This document shows positions 20,167 through 28,437 of a DNA stretch of 64,000 nucleotides, piece by piece. Source of the DNA: JANOYJ01 sp963792485 (lineage in GTDB: Bacteria > Pseudomonadota > Alphaproteobacteria > Rhizobiales > Rhizobiaceae). The notes under the pieces are model-generated. The model worked only from the letters and a program-made list of their open reading frames with translations. It searched no databases and was not told where the DNA came from. Position numbers and translations under genes: made by a program. How positions within the stretch are numbered: the first letter of the stretch is position 1; each line of letters opens with the position of its first letter. The DNA lies in assembly GCA_963792485.1 (NCBI GenBank), contig CAWBWL010000010.1, positions 191,990-255,989 on the forward strand, read 5' to 3'.

Positions 20167-20546
20167 GTTGAGTTCCCCGTTTGGAAGCAGTCTTTGCAAG
20201 AAAAATCGTAACACTTGCAATGATTCGCTGCAATTTTCCCGCGCCGCTAAAATATGCAGAGAAAACAGTGGCTTATCTAGATTGTCCACATGTTCAAAAG
20301 TGCTCGATTTTTCTTCACCCTATATGTATCGAGAAGACTGCAGCACAAGAAATGGTCAAAATGTCTTCCGGCACTTCCTCGCTTCGGACTGCTGGACTGC
20401 CGCTCAAACTAGCCGGAGCCGCGCGCAAGAGCGTCAGCGTGCGCGCGACACTGTGACTAGGTAAGCGGCATTACGCGTTCTACCAGCTTGACTGCGGTTG
20501 ATCGCGCGTTGATCGAAGCGAGTTCTATTTGGGAACGAAGGGAGTT
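20167..20546. other. Gene-free stretch of 380 bases
   Basis: No convincing gene. The part nearest the histone-like gene (20167-20330) is noticeably AT-richer than the surroundings and carries its likely promoter. The part beyond 20350 is downstream of the DUF2934 gene, and I see nothing else in it. Confidence 0.6.
20205..20233 (-). promoter_or_regulatory. Candidate promoter of the histone-like gene
   Basis: On the minus strand TTGCAG (20233-20228) and TACGAT (20210-20205) are 17 bases apart, a reasonable sigma-70 pair. The -10 is about 40 bases before the ATG at 20166, leaving a short leader with GGGGAA. Confidence 0.4.
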
Positions 20547-20798
20547 CTATTTGGCCTTCTTGGCAGGGGGCTTTTTGGTTGCAGGCTTTGCAGCAGGCGC
20601 GGCTTTTGCGGCGGGCTTTGTCTTGGCTGATGGTTTCTTGGCCGCGGACTTTGTGTTCGCAGCTTTTGCGGCCAGTTCTATCGCCTTGAACCAATGGTCT
20701 TCAGCTTGGCCCTCAGGCCGTCCAGCCTCGACCCACAGGTCGTGGGCAATTTCACGAATTTTTGTTTCGGATACGGTGATGGATTTCTTTGCGGCCAT
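20547..20798 (-). CDS. DUF2934 protein with Lys/Ala/Pro tail
   Basis: An 83-residue protein. Residues 8-42 match DUF2934: KIREIAHDLWVEAGRPEG followed by AEDHW. The last ~35 residues are Lys/Ala/Pro-rich like the neighbouring histone-like protein, ending PPAKKAK. The ATG at 20798 starts MAAKKSI; the upstream extension is not family-like. DUF2934 has no known function. Its basic tail and its neighbour suggest DNA or RNA binding, which is inference. Confidence 0.75.
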   Translation of the reverse strand: MAAKKSITVSETKIREIAHDLWVEAGRPEGQAEDHWFKAIELAAKAANTKSAAKKPSAKTKPAAKAAPAAKPATKKPPAKKAK

Positions 20799-20974
20799 GA
20801 ACTGTCCCCTGTTCAAACAAGCATTTCCAAGGCGCATAACACGCTTGCCGGTTCTCAACAATACTGGCTAGTTTGATGTTTCTTGGGCCAGAAAGTGTGA
20901 GGGATTTTATATGTGCCCACAGACCTGCGCGACAGTTTCGTGGGTAAACAAATCGCAGGTGCCGCAATGGCCCA

Positions 20975-21598
20975 TCAGGAAAGCTGCACTGTTACTTTAA
21001 CATTTGTCGGTCCGAAAATCAGCGTCGAGATATTGAGCGGCGCTGGTGATGGACATCCCGGTTCGCCAGATATCTGCCCCTCGATCACAAGATGTGCATA
21101 GCCATGAATACTTGACCAAACCAGGTTCTCAAACTGGGTCTTTGCTTCTTCAGACTCACGCTTCAGATATGCGGAAGCGGGCGCGCAGATGGCGCGCAAC
21201 TGCTGGCGGGCTTTGTTGGCTGAGGTCCGCAGCGCCTCATCTGTCCAATCGGATGCCGAGGCGGAGAACATCAGCCGGAAGAGTTCGGGCTGTGCCTGCG
21301 CAAAGCTAATATAGCCATCGCTTGCCGCCTGCATCTGACTCGCCGGGTCAGAAGGCGCTTTGGCTGTTGCGTCTGCGATGGACTTTTCGAACAGTTCAAA
21401 ACCAATTTTGCTCAACGCCGTCACCAGCGATTTCAGCGTCGGGAAGTGATAGGCCGGTGCGGCATGCGAGACGCCTGCCTTTTGCGCTACGCCCCTTATG
21501 GAAAGACCTCCCGCGCCAGCTTGCGCCAACAGCTCGAGAGCGGCGTTGAGCAACGCATTACGCAAATCGCCATGATGGTAGCGCTGTTTCTCAGTCAT
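20975..21598 (-). CDS. TetR-family repressor with WHG-type C-terminal domain
   Basis: A 207-residue regulator. The N-terminal helix-turn-helix sits at about residues 10-55, with YHHGDLRNALL and LSIRGVAQKAGVSHAAPAYHF. The C-terminal part (LRTSANKARQQL, then NLVWSSIHGYAHL) fits the WHG ligand-binding group. It is divergent from the DUF4281 gene across a 103-base gap that contains a perfect long inverted repeat, its probable operator. The inducer is unknown. Confidence 0.92.
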   Translation of the reverse strand: MTEKQRYHHGDLRNALLNAALELLAQAGAGGLSIRGVAQKAGVSHAAPAYHFPTLKSLVTALSKIGFELFEKSIADATAKAPSDPASQMQAASDGYISFAQAQPELFRLMFSASASDWTDEALRTSANKARQQLRAICAPASAYLKRESEEAKTQFENLVWSSIHGYAHLVIEGQISGEPGCPSPAPLNISTLIFGPTNVKVTVQLS

Positions 21599-21642
21599 AA
21601 CAGGCGTTTAGCATAATTATCTTGTCACTGTCAAAATGTAAC

Positions 21643-21687
21643 TTGACATCGTCTAGATAAGCGTTAGCTTGGTTTATCTAGACGATG
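21643..21687 (+). promoter_or_regulatory. Long inverted repeat over the DUF4281 promoter, likely TetR operator
   Basis: CATCGTCTAGATAA (21647-21660) and TTATCTAGACGATG (21674-21687) are perfect 14-base arms, with AAGC/GCTT inside the 13-base spacer. The left arm overlaps a TTGACA (-35, 21643-21648). A poor -10, TAGCTT, sits 16 bases on. The right arm ends 15 bases before the ATG at 21702. Binding here would block the plus-strand promoter. The divergent TetR gene is the obvious candidate regulator. Confidence 0.65.
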
Positions 21688-21701
21688 CCAAGATTGGAGC
21701 G

Positions 21702-22148
21702 ATGATGAGTTACGAAACCATCTTTAACATTTCCAACGGGGCAGCAGGGCTGGCGTGGGCCTATCTGATTTTTCTGCCGAGATGGAAGCAAACCGAAATG
21801 GCGCTTTTGCTCGCGCTCATTCCGGCTCTGAGCCTTGCCTACTCGGCGCTGGTCTTCGTGCACTTCTTTGAGGTGCAAGGAGGCGGTTTCAGCTCCATTG
21901 CCGAGGTGCGCCAGCTGTTTTTGAGCGATCCGGTCTTGGTGGCAGGCTGGATCCATTATCTCGCGTTTGACCTGTTTGTCGGGTGGTGGATTGCGCGCGA
22001 GGCGGACAGCGAGGGCATGTCACGCATCATTCAGGCGCCGCTGCTTGCCGCCACTTTTCTGTTTGGTCCGCTCGGCCTCCTGCTGTTTCAACTCATCAAG
22101 GCCGGGAAGGGATCCGTGTCAACACTTTCTGCAAAGGCTCAATCATGA
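21702..22148 (+). CDS. DUF4281 (ABA4-like) membrane protein
   Basis: A 148-residue protein with four hydrophobic segments. The family core GWIHYLAFDLFVGWWIAR (about residues 80-97) and the end FLFGPLGLLLFQLI are clear. Plant ABA4 acts in neoxanthin synthesis; bacterial members have no proven role. A GGAG precedes a pair of ATGs at 21702 and 21705. The stop overlaps the next start (ATGA). Likely repressed by the divergent TetR. Confidence 0.88.
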   Translation: MMSYETIFNISNGAAGLAWAYLIFLPRWKQTEMALLLALIPALSLAYSALVFVHFFEVQGGGFSSIAEVRQLFLSDPVLVAGWIHYLAFDLFVGWWIAREADSEGMSRIIQAPLLAATFLFGPLGLLLFQLIKAGKGSVSTLSAKAQS

Positions 22149-23002
22149 CCCAATCCAGTCTATCCATTGTTCCCATGCGTCCGATGCCAGGCGCGCAAAT
22201 GAATTTGGGCAATGCAGCCCATGCCGCCACAATTGGCACGATGTTGTTCTGCGCGGCGCTGCTGCCGGTGACGGCTGTTTCCTATGTCATGGATGAGCGT
22301 CTGATGAACGGCATCAATGTCTGGACGAAGCCGCTGAAGTTTGAGCTGTCACTTGCCGTGCACTTTCTGACACTGGCGCTGATGTTCAATCTCTTGAACG
22401 AGCGCGCGCGCGGCTCAAGGATTGTCCGCTGGGCGCTCTATGCCGCCGCCGCTTCAGGTGTTTTTGAGATTGTCTACATTGCGCTGCAGTCAGCTCGCGG
22501 CCGCGCCTCCCACTTCAATCTGGATACAAGTATCGAGTCGGCACTCTACATGGCCATGGGTGTTGGCTCGCTCTTGTTGACAGCTGCGCCCATCATTCTG
22601 GGCATTCAAATCTGGCGAAATGGTCGTACCGACATTGGCGCGGGGCTGAGGCGCGGCGCAATTCTTGGTCTGGTGTTTGGCGGGATTGCAACGATTATAA
22701 CGGCAGGCTTCATGTCGAGCAGCTTCATTGTCGAATCGGGCCGCTGGCTGGACGGCGTGCGCAATGACGCCAATGGCATTCCGCTGATGGGCTGGTCCGG
22801 CACAGGCGGCGATTTGCGCGTATCGCACTTTTTCGCGCTGCATCTCATGCAAGCGCTTCCGGTTCTCGGAATGGCGGCCGATAGGTGGATGCCTTTGCGG
22901 CAGGGATTGGCTGTATCAAGCGGCGTTGCCGTATGGCTCGCTTTGGTGGCTGGGACATTTGTTCAGGCGCTGAACGGCGCTCCGTTTATTACGTGGGGTT
23001 GA
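22145..23002 (+). CDS. Uncharacterised multi-span membrane protein
   Basis: A 285-residue protein with seven or so hydrophobic segments. The conserved-looking patch INVWTKPLKFELSLAVHF (about residues 60-77) occurs in a widespread but unnamed bacterial family. I do not assign a function. The ATG overlaps the DUF4281 stop, so it shares that gene's probable TetR control. It converges with ychF, leaving 3 bases. Confidence 0.75.
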   Translation: MTQSSLSIVPMRPMPGAQMNLGNAAHAATIGTMLFCAALLPVTAVSYVMDERLMNGINVWTKPLKFELSLAVHFLTLALMFNLLNERARGSRIVRWALYAAAASGVFEIVYIALQSARGRASHFNLDTSIESALYMAMGVGSLLLTAAPIILGIQIWRNGRTDIGAGLRRGAILGLVFGGIATIITAGFMSSSFIVESGRWLDGVRNDANGIPLMGWSGTGGDLRVSHFFALHLMQALPVLGMAADRWMPLRQGLAVSSGVAVWLALVAGTFVQALNGAPFITWG

Positions 23003-23005
23003 GCC

Positions 23006-24109
23006 TCAAGTATTGAACTTGAACAGCATCACATCACCGTCCTGCACGACATATTCCTTGCCCTCATCACGCGCTTTGCCCGCCTCCTTGGCGGGGACTT
23101 CTCCACCGAGCGAAACGAAATCATCATAGGCGATGGTTTGGGCGCGGATAAAGCCGCGCTCGAAATCCGTGTGGATCACACCGGCGGCCTGCGGGGCTTT
23201 TGCGCCCTTGTGAACTGTCCAGGCGCGGGCTTCTTTCGGGCCCACGGTGAAGTAGGTGATAAGGCCCAGGAGTTTGTAGCCTTCATGGATGAGCTTATCC
23301 AGACCGGGCTCTTGAAGACCGAGATCGGCGAGAAACTCTTTTGCGTCGGCATCAGAAAGCTGGGCGACTTCCGCCTCGATGGCAGCGGAGATGACGACGC
23401 AGCCTGCGCCTTGTTCTGCGGCCATTTTGGCGACTGCAATTGTGTGAGCATTGCCAGTGGCCGCCTCGGCTTCGATCACGTTGCACACATAAAGCACCGG
23501 ATGTGAGGTCAACAAGTTGAGGCCCTGAAGAGTAATGAGGTCTTCCGCAGCAAGCGTCTTCAAAAGCAGCCGCGCGGGTTTGCCCTCTTGCAACAGCGTC
23601 AGCGTCTGCTCCATGACCGGTAGCACGGTCAGCGCCTCCTTGTCCTTGACCGAGGCGCGTTTGCGGAACGCCACAATGCGCCGCTCCAGGCTTTCAAGGT
23701 CGGCGAGCATCAGCTCGGTTTCCACCGTCTCGGCATCGGCGACCGCGTCAATACGGCCCTCGACATGGGTGATGTCGTCATCCTCAAAACAGCGTAGAAC
23801 ATGGACGATGGCATCGACCTCGCGGATATTGGCGAGAAACTGGTTGCCAAGACCCTCGCCTTTCGACGCACCACGCACCAGCCCCGCGATGTCCACAAAG
23901 GTGATGCGCGTCGGCACAATGCTGGCGGACTTGCCGATCTTGGCGATGATGTCCAGACGCGGGTCCGGCACGCCGACCTCGCCGGTATTGGGCTCGATTG
24001 TGCAGAAAGGATAGTTCGCCGCCTGCGCAGCCGCCGTCTTGGTCAGCGCGTTGAAGAGGGTGGACTTGCCGACATTTGGCAAGCCGACGATGCCGCATTT
24101 GAAACCCAT
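23006..24109 (-). CDS. ychF: Redox-regulated ATPase YchF (Obg-like)
   Basis: A 367-residue P-loop protein that binds ATP in preference to GTP and associates with ribosomes. G1 is GLPNVGKSTLF, G3 is FVDIAGLV, and the nucleotide-specificity motif is NVIE, as in YchF. The C-terminal TGS-like end is intact: IRAQTIAYDDF then DGDVMLFKFN. The start at 24109 gives the canonical MGFKCGIVG; the 19-residue extension upstream is not family-like. Confidence 0.97.
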   Translation of the reverse strand: MGFKCGIVGLPNVGKSTLFNALTKTAAAQAANYPFCTIEPNTGEVGVPDPRLDIIAKIGKSASIVPTRITFVDIAGLVRGASKGEGLGNQFLANIREVDAIVHVLRCFEDDDITHVEGRIDAVADAETVETELMLADLESLERRIVAFRKRASVKDKEALTVLPVMEQTLTLLQEGKPARLLLKTLAAEDLITLQGLNLLTSHPVLYVCNVIEAEAATGNAHTIAVAKMAAEQGAGCVVISAAIEAEVAQLSDADAKEFLADLGLQEPGLDKLIHEGYKLLGLITYFTVGPKEARAWTVHKGAKAPQAAGVIHTDFERGFIRAQTIAYDDFVSLGGEVPAKEAGKARDEGKEYVVQDGDVMLFKFNT

Positions 24110-24273
24110 GAGTTCAGTCCTGGTAAGTTCGTGGAATGTCAGGCGCCCGCAACTGTTGAACTGCACAGCACCCCATTTGGCGCGCTGTCTACTTGTTCGC
24201 GGTGCGTTTGGCTACTGCCGGAGCGCCAACGGCGGTATAGAGTTGGCGAAGTTCCAATTGACGTGAAGCAACA

Positions 24274-24834
24274 ATGACCAGATTCCAGAGTGAGCCAGCC
24301 TTAAGCCGCCGCCGCATCGTCCTATCCGGCTGCTCGGGCGGGGGGAAGTCCACGCTGATCGAGGAGCTCTCGCGCCGCGGGTATCATGTGTTTCCTGAAG
24401 CCGGGCGCGAGATTGTCAGGGAACAGTTGGCGCAGGGTGGGACGGCGCTGCCATGGCTGGATGCGGCGAATTTCGCCGAACTCTTGCTCGAACGGTCGAT
24501 TGCAAAATTCCATGCCGGGCCTCGCGGTTTGTCGTTCTATGACCGCTCGTTCATTGAGCCCCTCAGATGGTATCGGGCGAACAGAACTCCGCTTCCGGGA
24601 CACTTTGGTTCTGTTGAAGACTTGCGCTATGCAGATGACGTGTTTCTGGCGCCGCCCTGGCCCGAAATCCACAAAGCCGACGCTGAGCGCCGGCATGGGT
24701 TCGATGCCGCCATCGAAGAGTATGGTGCGTTGCTGAAGCTGTTTCCGGAGATCGGCTACAGGGTACATGTTCTGCCCAAGGTCAGGGTCGCCGAACGCGC
24801 TGACTTCATCGAACGCGTGCTGGGCCTGACCTGA
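24274..24834 (+). CDS. AAA-type P-loop ATPase/kinase-like protein
   Basis: A 186-residue protein with Walker A SGCSGGGKST near residue 19 and a following FPEAGREIV, typical of the AAA_28 group. FYDRSFIEPLRWY likely supplies the lid or Walker B-like acidic residue. Members are predicted nucleotide or small-molecule kinases; substrate unknown. Standing alone, it converges with the dehydrogenase gene. Confidence 0.85.
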   Translation: MTRFQSEPALSRRRIVLSGCSGGGKSTLIEELSRRGYHVFPEAGREIVREQLAQGGTALPWLDAANFAELLLERSIAKFHAGPRGLSFYDRSFIEPLRWYRANRTPLPGHFGSVEDLRYADDVFLAPPWPEIHKADAERRHGFDAAIEEYGALLKLFPEIGYRVHVLPKVRVAERADFIERVLGLT

Positions 24835-24865
24835 CAGCCAATTCTGACGGCCCAATGCAAGTGCG

Positions 24866-25648
24866 CTATTCCATGAACCAGCCATGGCTGACCACAAGCG
24901 ACTGGCCGGTCAGCGCATTGGAGCCGAACCCGGCAAACATGAGCGCGACTTCCGCAACGTCATCGACTGTCGTGAACTCGCCATCCACCGTCTGACCAAG
25001 CATCACCTTCTTGATGACGTCCTCTTCGGATATGCCAAGCACCTTGGCCTGCTCCGGGATCTGTTTTTCCACCAAAGGCGTGCGCACGAAGCCGGGGCAG
25101 ATCACGTTTGACCGCACGCCGTGCTTGCCACCCTCTTTCGAGATCACTTTCGACAGACCGATGAGCCCGTGCTTGGCCGTCACATAGGCCGATTTCAGCG
25201 GCGAGGCTTCCTTGGAATGCACCGAGCCCATGAAGATGATCGAGCCGGAGCCTTGGCTGTACATGTGAGGCAGGCAGGCCTTGGAGGTCAGGAACGCGCC
25301 GTCCAGATGAATAGCGAGCATTTTCTTCCAGTCGGCGAATGGAAAATCCTCCAACGGATGCACGATCTGGATGCCGGCGTTGGAGACGAGAACATCCACC
25401 GTGCCCCATTTCTTCACGACTTCGGCCACGCCCGCATTAACCTGCTCTTCGCTGGTCACATCCATTGCGACGCCGATTGCGTGGCTCTTATGCGCAGCAC
25501 TGATCTCTTTGGCTGTCGCCTGCGCACCTTCCAGATTGAGATCGGCGATGGCGATTTTTGCGCCCTCGGCAGCGAATTTCTCAGCAATGCCGCGACCGAT
25601 TCCGGAGGCTGCGCCAGTAACGATGCAGACTTTGTCTTTCAGTTTCAT
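24866..25648 (-). CDS. 3-hydroxybutyrate dehydrogenase (SDR family)
   Basis: A 260-residue short-chain dehydrogenase that interconverts D-3-hydroxybutyrate and acetoacetate with NAD. The cofactor motif TGAASGIG is near residue 12, NAG near 92, and the catalytic set Ser-142 (GSVHS), Tyr and Lys in YVTAKHG is intact. HLDGAFLTSKACLPHMY and the end LTGQSLVVSHGWFM are diagnostic of the HBDH group. The ATG at 25648 is the canonical start. With the patatin upstream it suggests breakdown of polyhydroxybutyrate. Confidence 0.93.
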   Translation of the reverse strand: MKLKDKVCIVTGAASGIGRGIAEKFAAEGAKIAIADLNLEGAQATAKEISAAHKSHAIGVAMDVTSEEQVNAGVAEVVKKWGTVDVLVSNAGIQIVHPLEDFPFADWKKMLAIHLDGAFLTSKACLPHMYSQGSGSIIFMGSVHSKEASPLKSAYVTAKHGLIGLSKVISKEGGKHGVRSNVICPGFVRTPLVEKQIPEQAKVLGISEEDVIKKVMLGQTVDGEFTTVDDVAEVALMFAGFGSNALTGQSLVVSHGWFME

Positions 25649-25806
25649 CGGATGGTTCCTCCTACTTGAGATAATCATGGACGACTTTGCCAAGGCCAAG
25701 TCTCAGGTCAGTGAAAATATCGGTGGCGGTATCGGGTTTGCACCTGATGAAGTGGCCCGCTCCCATCGGACAGTATCTACGCCGGCGATACTCATCTTGG
25801 CCCTTC

Positions 25807-26913
25807 TCATTTTGTCAGGTCAAATACTTGAACACCGCGCGCGGATCTATCGCGCTCATTCCAGGCTTTCGATCTGAGCCCGCGCCGGGCGTTTTCGCGG
25901 CCCGTCGCCCAATGTTCCTCAACCGAAAGCCGGGAAAATTCGTAATCCTTGCTGCCGGTGTCGACGCCGGTGTCGCGGCGTATGAGATGTGCCAGCGTAA
26001 CCTTTGCCGGATTGCCCCATTCCCGCAGCAGCATGGCGTCCGGGTCATCGCGCAAATCTGCCGGAAGCTTTTTCGCAAGCCGCGCGGCGGCATTGCTCAT
26101 GTCCTGCATTTTCCGGATATGGTCCGAATTGAATCGGGTGCGGCTTGAAAACCTGATATCTTTCTCGCGCTCGCTGACTTCGCCCAGTGTTTTCGGCATT
26201 TTGCCCCTCGCCCGGAACACATCGACCTGAAAGATGCACATGTCCTGGCGCACGCCGTCATATTCCATCACGTAGTCAATAGGCGTGTTCGAAACGATGC
26301 CGCCATCCCAATAGTGATGATTGTCGATTTCAACCGGCGCAAAGGCGGGCGGCAGCGCGCCTGAGGCCATGATGTGCTTGACGCCAAGCTTGCGTTTGGC
26401 TGTGTCGAAATATTCGAAATTGCCGGATACAATATCCACTGCACCGACAGAAAGCCTTGGGCCGCTTTCTTTCAAATAGTCAAAATTGACCAGTTCTTTC
26501 AGAGTTCCGGCAAGTGGCGATGTGTCATAGAGGCTGATGGCTTCCAAAGATTCCTTGGGCTGGAAGCAGGGTGGGGGGAAACGCGGCGTGAAGAAGCCGG
26601 GCACACCGAACGAAGCGGCAAGATTGGCGCTGGTCTCATTGAAGAACGGGCGAAGGTAATCTTCAAAGACCGGTATCGTTCCTTGCAGCCCGGAGGAAAC
26701 CTTCTCCCAGAATTGCTTGAGGCGGACGACGCGGTCTTCCGGCGGGTTTCCGGCGATAATTGCGCCATTGATTGCGCCGATCGAAATGCCAGCGATCCAG
26801 TCCGGCATAAACCCGGCTTCGGCCAAGGCTTCATAGACGCCGGCCTGATAAGCGCCGAGCGCGCCGCCGCCCTGCAATACCAGAATGTTCAGTTCCTTGG
26901 AGGATTTCGACAT
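25807..26913 (-). CDS. Patatin-like phospholipase with DUF3734
   Basis: A 368-residue hydrolase. The oxyanion loop GGGALGAYQ (about residues 15-23), the nucleophile motif GISIG (about 43-47) and the catalytic Asp in DGGIVSN complete the patatin dyad. The C-terminal ~120 residues match DUF3734, usual in proteins next to 3-hydroxybutyrate dehydrogenase in alphaproteobacteria. A role in polyhydroxybutyrate granule or lipid turnover is inferred. It is 158 bases from the dehydrogenase, on the same strand. Confidence 0.93.
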   Translation of the reverse strand: MSKSSKELNILVLQGGGALGAYQAGVYEALAEAGFMPDWIAGISIGAINGAIIAGNPPEDRVVRLKQFWEKVSSGLQGTIPVFEDYLRPFFNETSANLAASFGVPGFFTPRFPPPCFQPKESLEAISLYDTSPLAGTLKELVNFDYLKESGPRLSVGAVDIVSGNFEYFDTAKRKLGVKHIMASGALPPAFAPVEIDNHHYWDGGIVSNTPIDYVMEYDGVRQDMCIFQVDVFRARGKMPKTLGEVSEREKDIRFSSRTRFNSDHIRKMQDMSNAAARLAKKLPADLRDDPDAMLLREWGNPAKVTLAHLIRRDTGVDTGSKDYEFSRLSVEEHWATGRENARRGLRSKAWNERDRSARGVQVFDLTK

Positions 26914-27048
26914 GATGCGACCAGGTTGTGGAGCAAGATTTTGCCTTGCCCACAGAATGGGGTTTTTCCATGGTGCAGTGCAATATAGTCAAGGTTTTGC
27001 ATGATCGAATTGAGTTGCAGCAGTCTCATGATTGCGGCAGAATTCGCC

Positions 27049-27318
27049 ATGGCCAAAGTGACTTTTACCGCGAATTTAATGCGGCATGTGGATTGTCCGA
27101 GCGTTGACGCGCCGGGGGCGACGGTGCGCGAGGTGCTCAGCCAAGTTTTCAGCGAAAATCCGAGGCTGAAGTCCTATGTCGTGGACGAACAGTTCGCCTT
27201 GCGGCGTCATATGGGAATTATTGTCGATGGCGAAATCGTGCTGGACCGCAAGAAATTGAGCGATGCGGTGCGGGCCAACAGTGAAGTTTACGTGCTGCAA
27301 GCGCTTTCAGGCGGTTGA
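27049..27318 (+). CDS. MoaD/ThiS-family small carrier-like protein
   Basis: An 89-residue ubiquitin-fold protein. It begins with a beta strand (AKVTFTANLMRHV), has a mid-segment ATVREVLSQVF and ends with SEVYVLQALSGG. The terminal Gly-Gly is the mark of MoaD and ThiS sulfur carriers activated by E1-like enzymes; none is in the window. It lies 12 bases before a BNR propeller gene with a shared ribosome-site region, and this pair recurs in other bacteria. What the pair does is not known to me. Confidence 0.8.
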   Translation: MAKVTFTANLMRHVDCPSVDAPGATVREVLSQVFSENPRLKSYVVDEQFALRRHMGIIVDGEIVLDRKKLSDAVRANSEVYVLQALSGG

Positions 27319-27330
27319 GGGAGGTTGAAA

Positions 27331-28431
27331 ATGAGCGACAGGCTGATGGTTTCGACCCGCAAGGGTCTGTTTCATGTCTCCAAGAACGGCAAGGGCTGGC
27401 AGATTTCCGATGAGGTTCCCTTCCTCGCCGACAATGTGACTGTGGCGCTGCATGATCCGCGCTCCGGCTATTCCTACGCTGCGCTCGACCACGGCCATTT
27501 CGGCGTGAAACTGCACCGCAACAAGGGCGATGGCTGGGAGGAAATCGCCGCGCCCGCCTATCCCGAAAAGCCGGAAGGGGTGGAATCAAAAGACGGCTGG
27601 GGCAAGGATCTGCCTTGGGCGACGGTGCTGATCTGGGCGCTGGAGACGGGCGGGCCGGACGAGCCGGGCGTCATCTGGTGCGGCACGATTCCGGGCGGCC
27701 TTTTCAAGTCGGAAGACCATGGCGGGACATGGGAGCTCAACCGTCCGCTGTGGGACGAACCGAAGCGCCAGATGTGGTTCGGCGGCGGGCGCGAATTGCC
27801 GGGCATTCACTCGATATGCGTCGATCCGCGCTCATCGAAAACCATCCGGCTTGGCATTTCATGCGGGGGCGTCTGGCAAACCGATGACGGCGGCAAAAGC
27901 TGGACCTGCCGCGCTCAAGGCATGCGCGCCGACTTCCTGCCGCCTGAGTATCAGGGTGAGCCATGGCAGCAGGACCCGCATCTTCTGGTTCAAAATCCCG
28001 CCAATCCCGAGCGGCTCTGGGTGCAGCATCACAACGGCATCTTCACCTCGGAAGACGGCAGCGGCACCTGGCGCGAAATCAATGCCGAGCCTTCATCCTT
28101 CGGCTTTGCGGTCGCGACCCATCCAACGAAGCCCGACACCGCTTGGTTCATCCCCGGCATCAAGGACGAGCAGCGCATTCCCGTCGGCGGCGCGCTGGTC
28201 GTGACCCGCACCGATGACGGCGGCAAGACGTTCCGCTCGCAGAAAAACGGCCTGCCGCAGAAGCACTCCTATGATCTCGTCTACCGCCATGGGCTGACCA
28301 TCGACGCAACGGGCGAACGGCTCGCCTTCGGCTCAACGACGGGCGGGCTTTGGGTGACGGAAAATGGCGGCGAGGACTGGCAGGAGATCAGCCATACCCT
28401 GCCGCCGGTTCATGCCGTGCGGTTTGCGTGA
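27331..28431 (+). CDS. BNR-repeat (sialidase-like) beta-propeller protein
   Basis: A 366-residue soluble protein with no signal peptide. Asp-box repeats SxDxGxTW are visible at least five times: SEDHGGTW, TDDGGKSW, SEDGSGTW, TDDGGKTF, TENGGEDW. The fold is a propeller of the WD40/YVTN/BNR type. It is often annotated exo-alpha-sialidase, but the usual Arg triad and FRIP motif are not obvious, so sialidase activity is doubtful. GAGGGAGG before the ATG is a strong ribosome site. Partner of the preceding MoaD-like gene. Confidence 0.82.
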   Translation: MSDRLMVSTRKGLFHVSKNGKGWQISDEVPFLADNVTVALHDPRSGYSYAALDHGHFGVKLHRNKGDGWEEIAAPAYPEKPEGVESKDGWGKDLPWATVLIWALETGGPDEPGVIWCGTIPGGLFKSEDHGGTWELNRPLWDEPKRQMWFGGGRELPGIHSICVDPRSSKTIRLGISCGGVWQTDDGGKSWTCRAQGMRADFLPPEYQGEPWQQDPHLLVQNPANPERLWVQHHNGIFTSEDGSGTWREINAEPSSFGFAVATHPTKPDTAWFIPGIKDEQRIPVGGALVVTRTDDGGKTFRSQKNGLPQKHSYDLVYRHGLTIDATGERLAFGSTTGGLWVTENGGEDWQEISHTLPPVHAVRFA

Positions 28432-28437
28432 GGCGGG

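Noticed and set aside
19709..20464. Plus-strand frame of Ala/Gly/Phe repeats (AAGF)
   Set aside because: It is the antisense reading of the Lys/Ala/Pro repeat gene; the periodic pattern follows from the codons of that gene.
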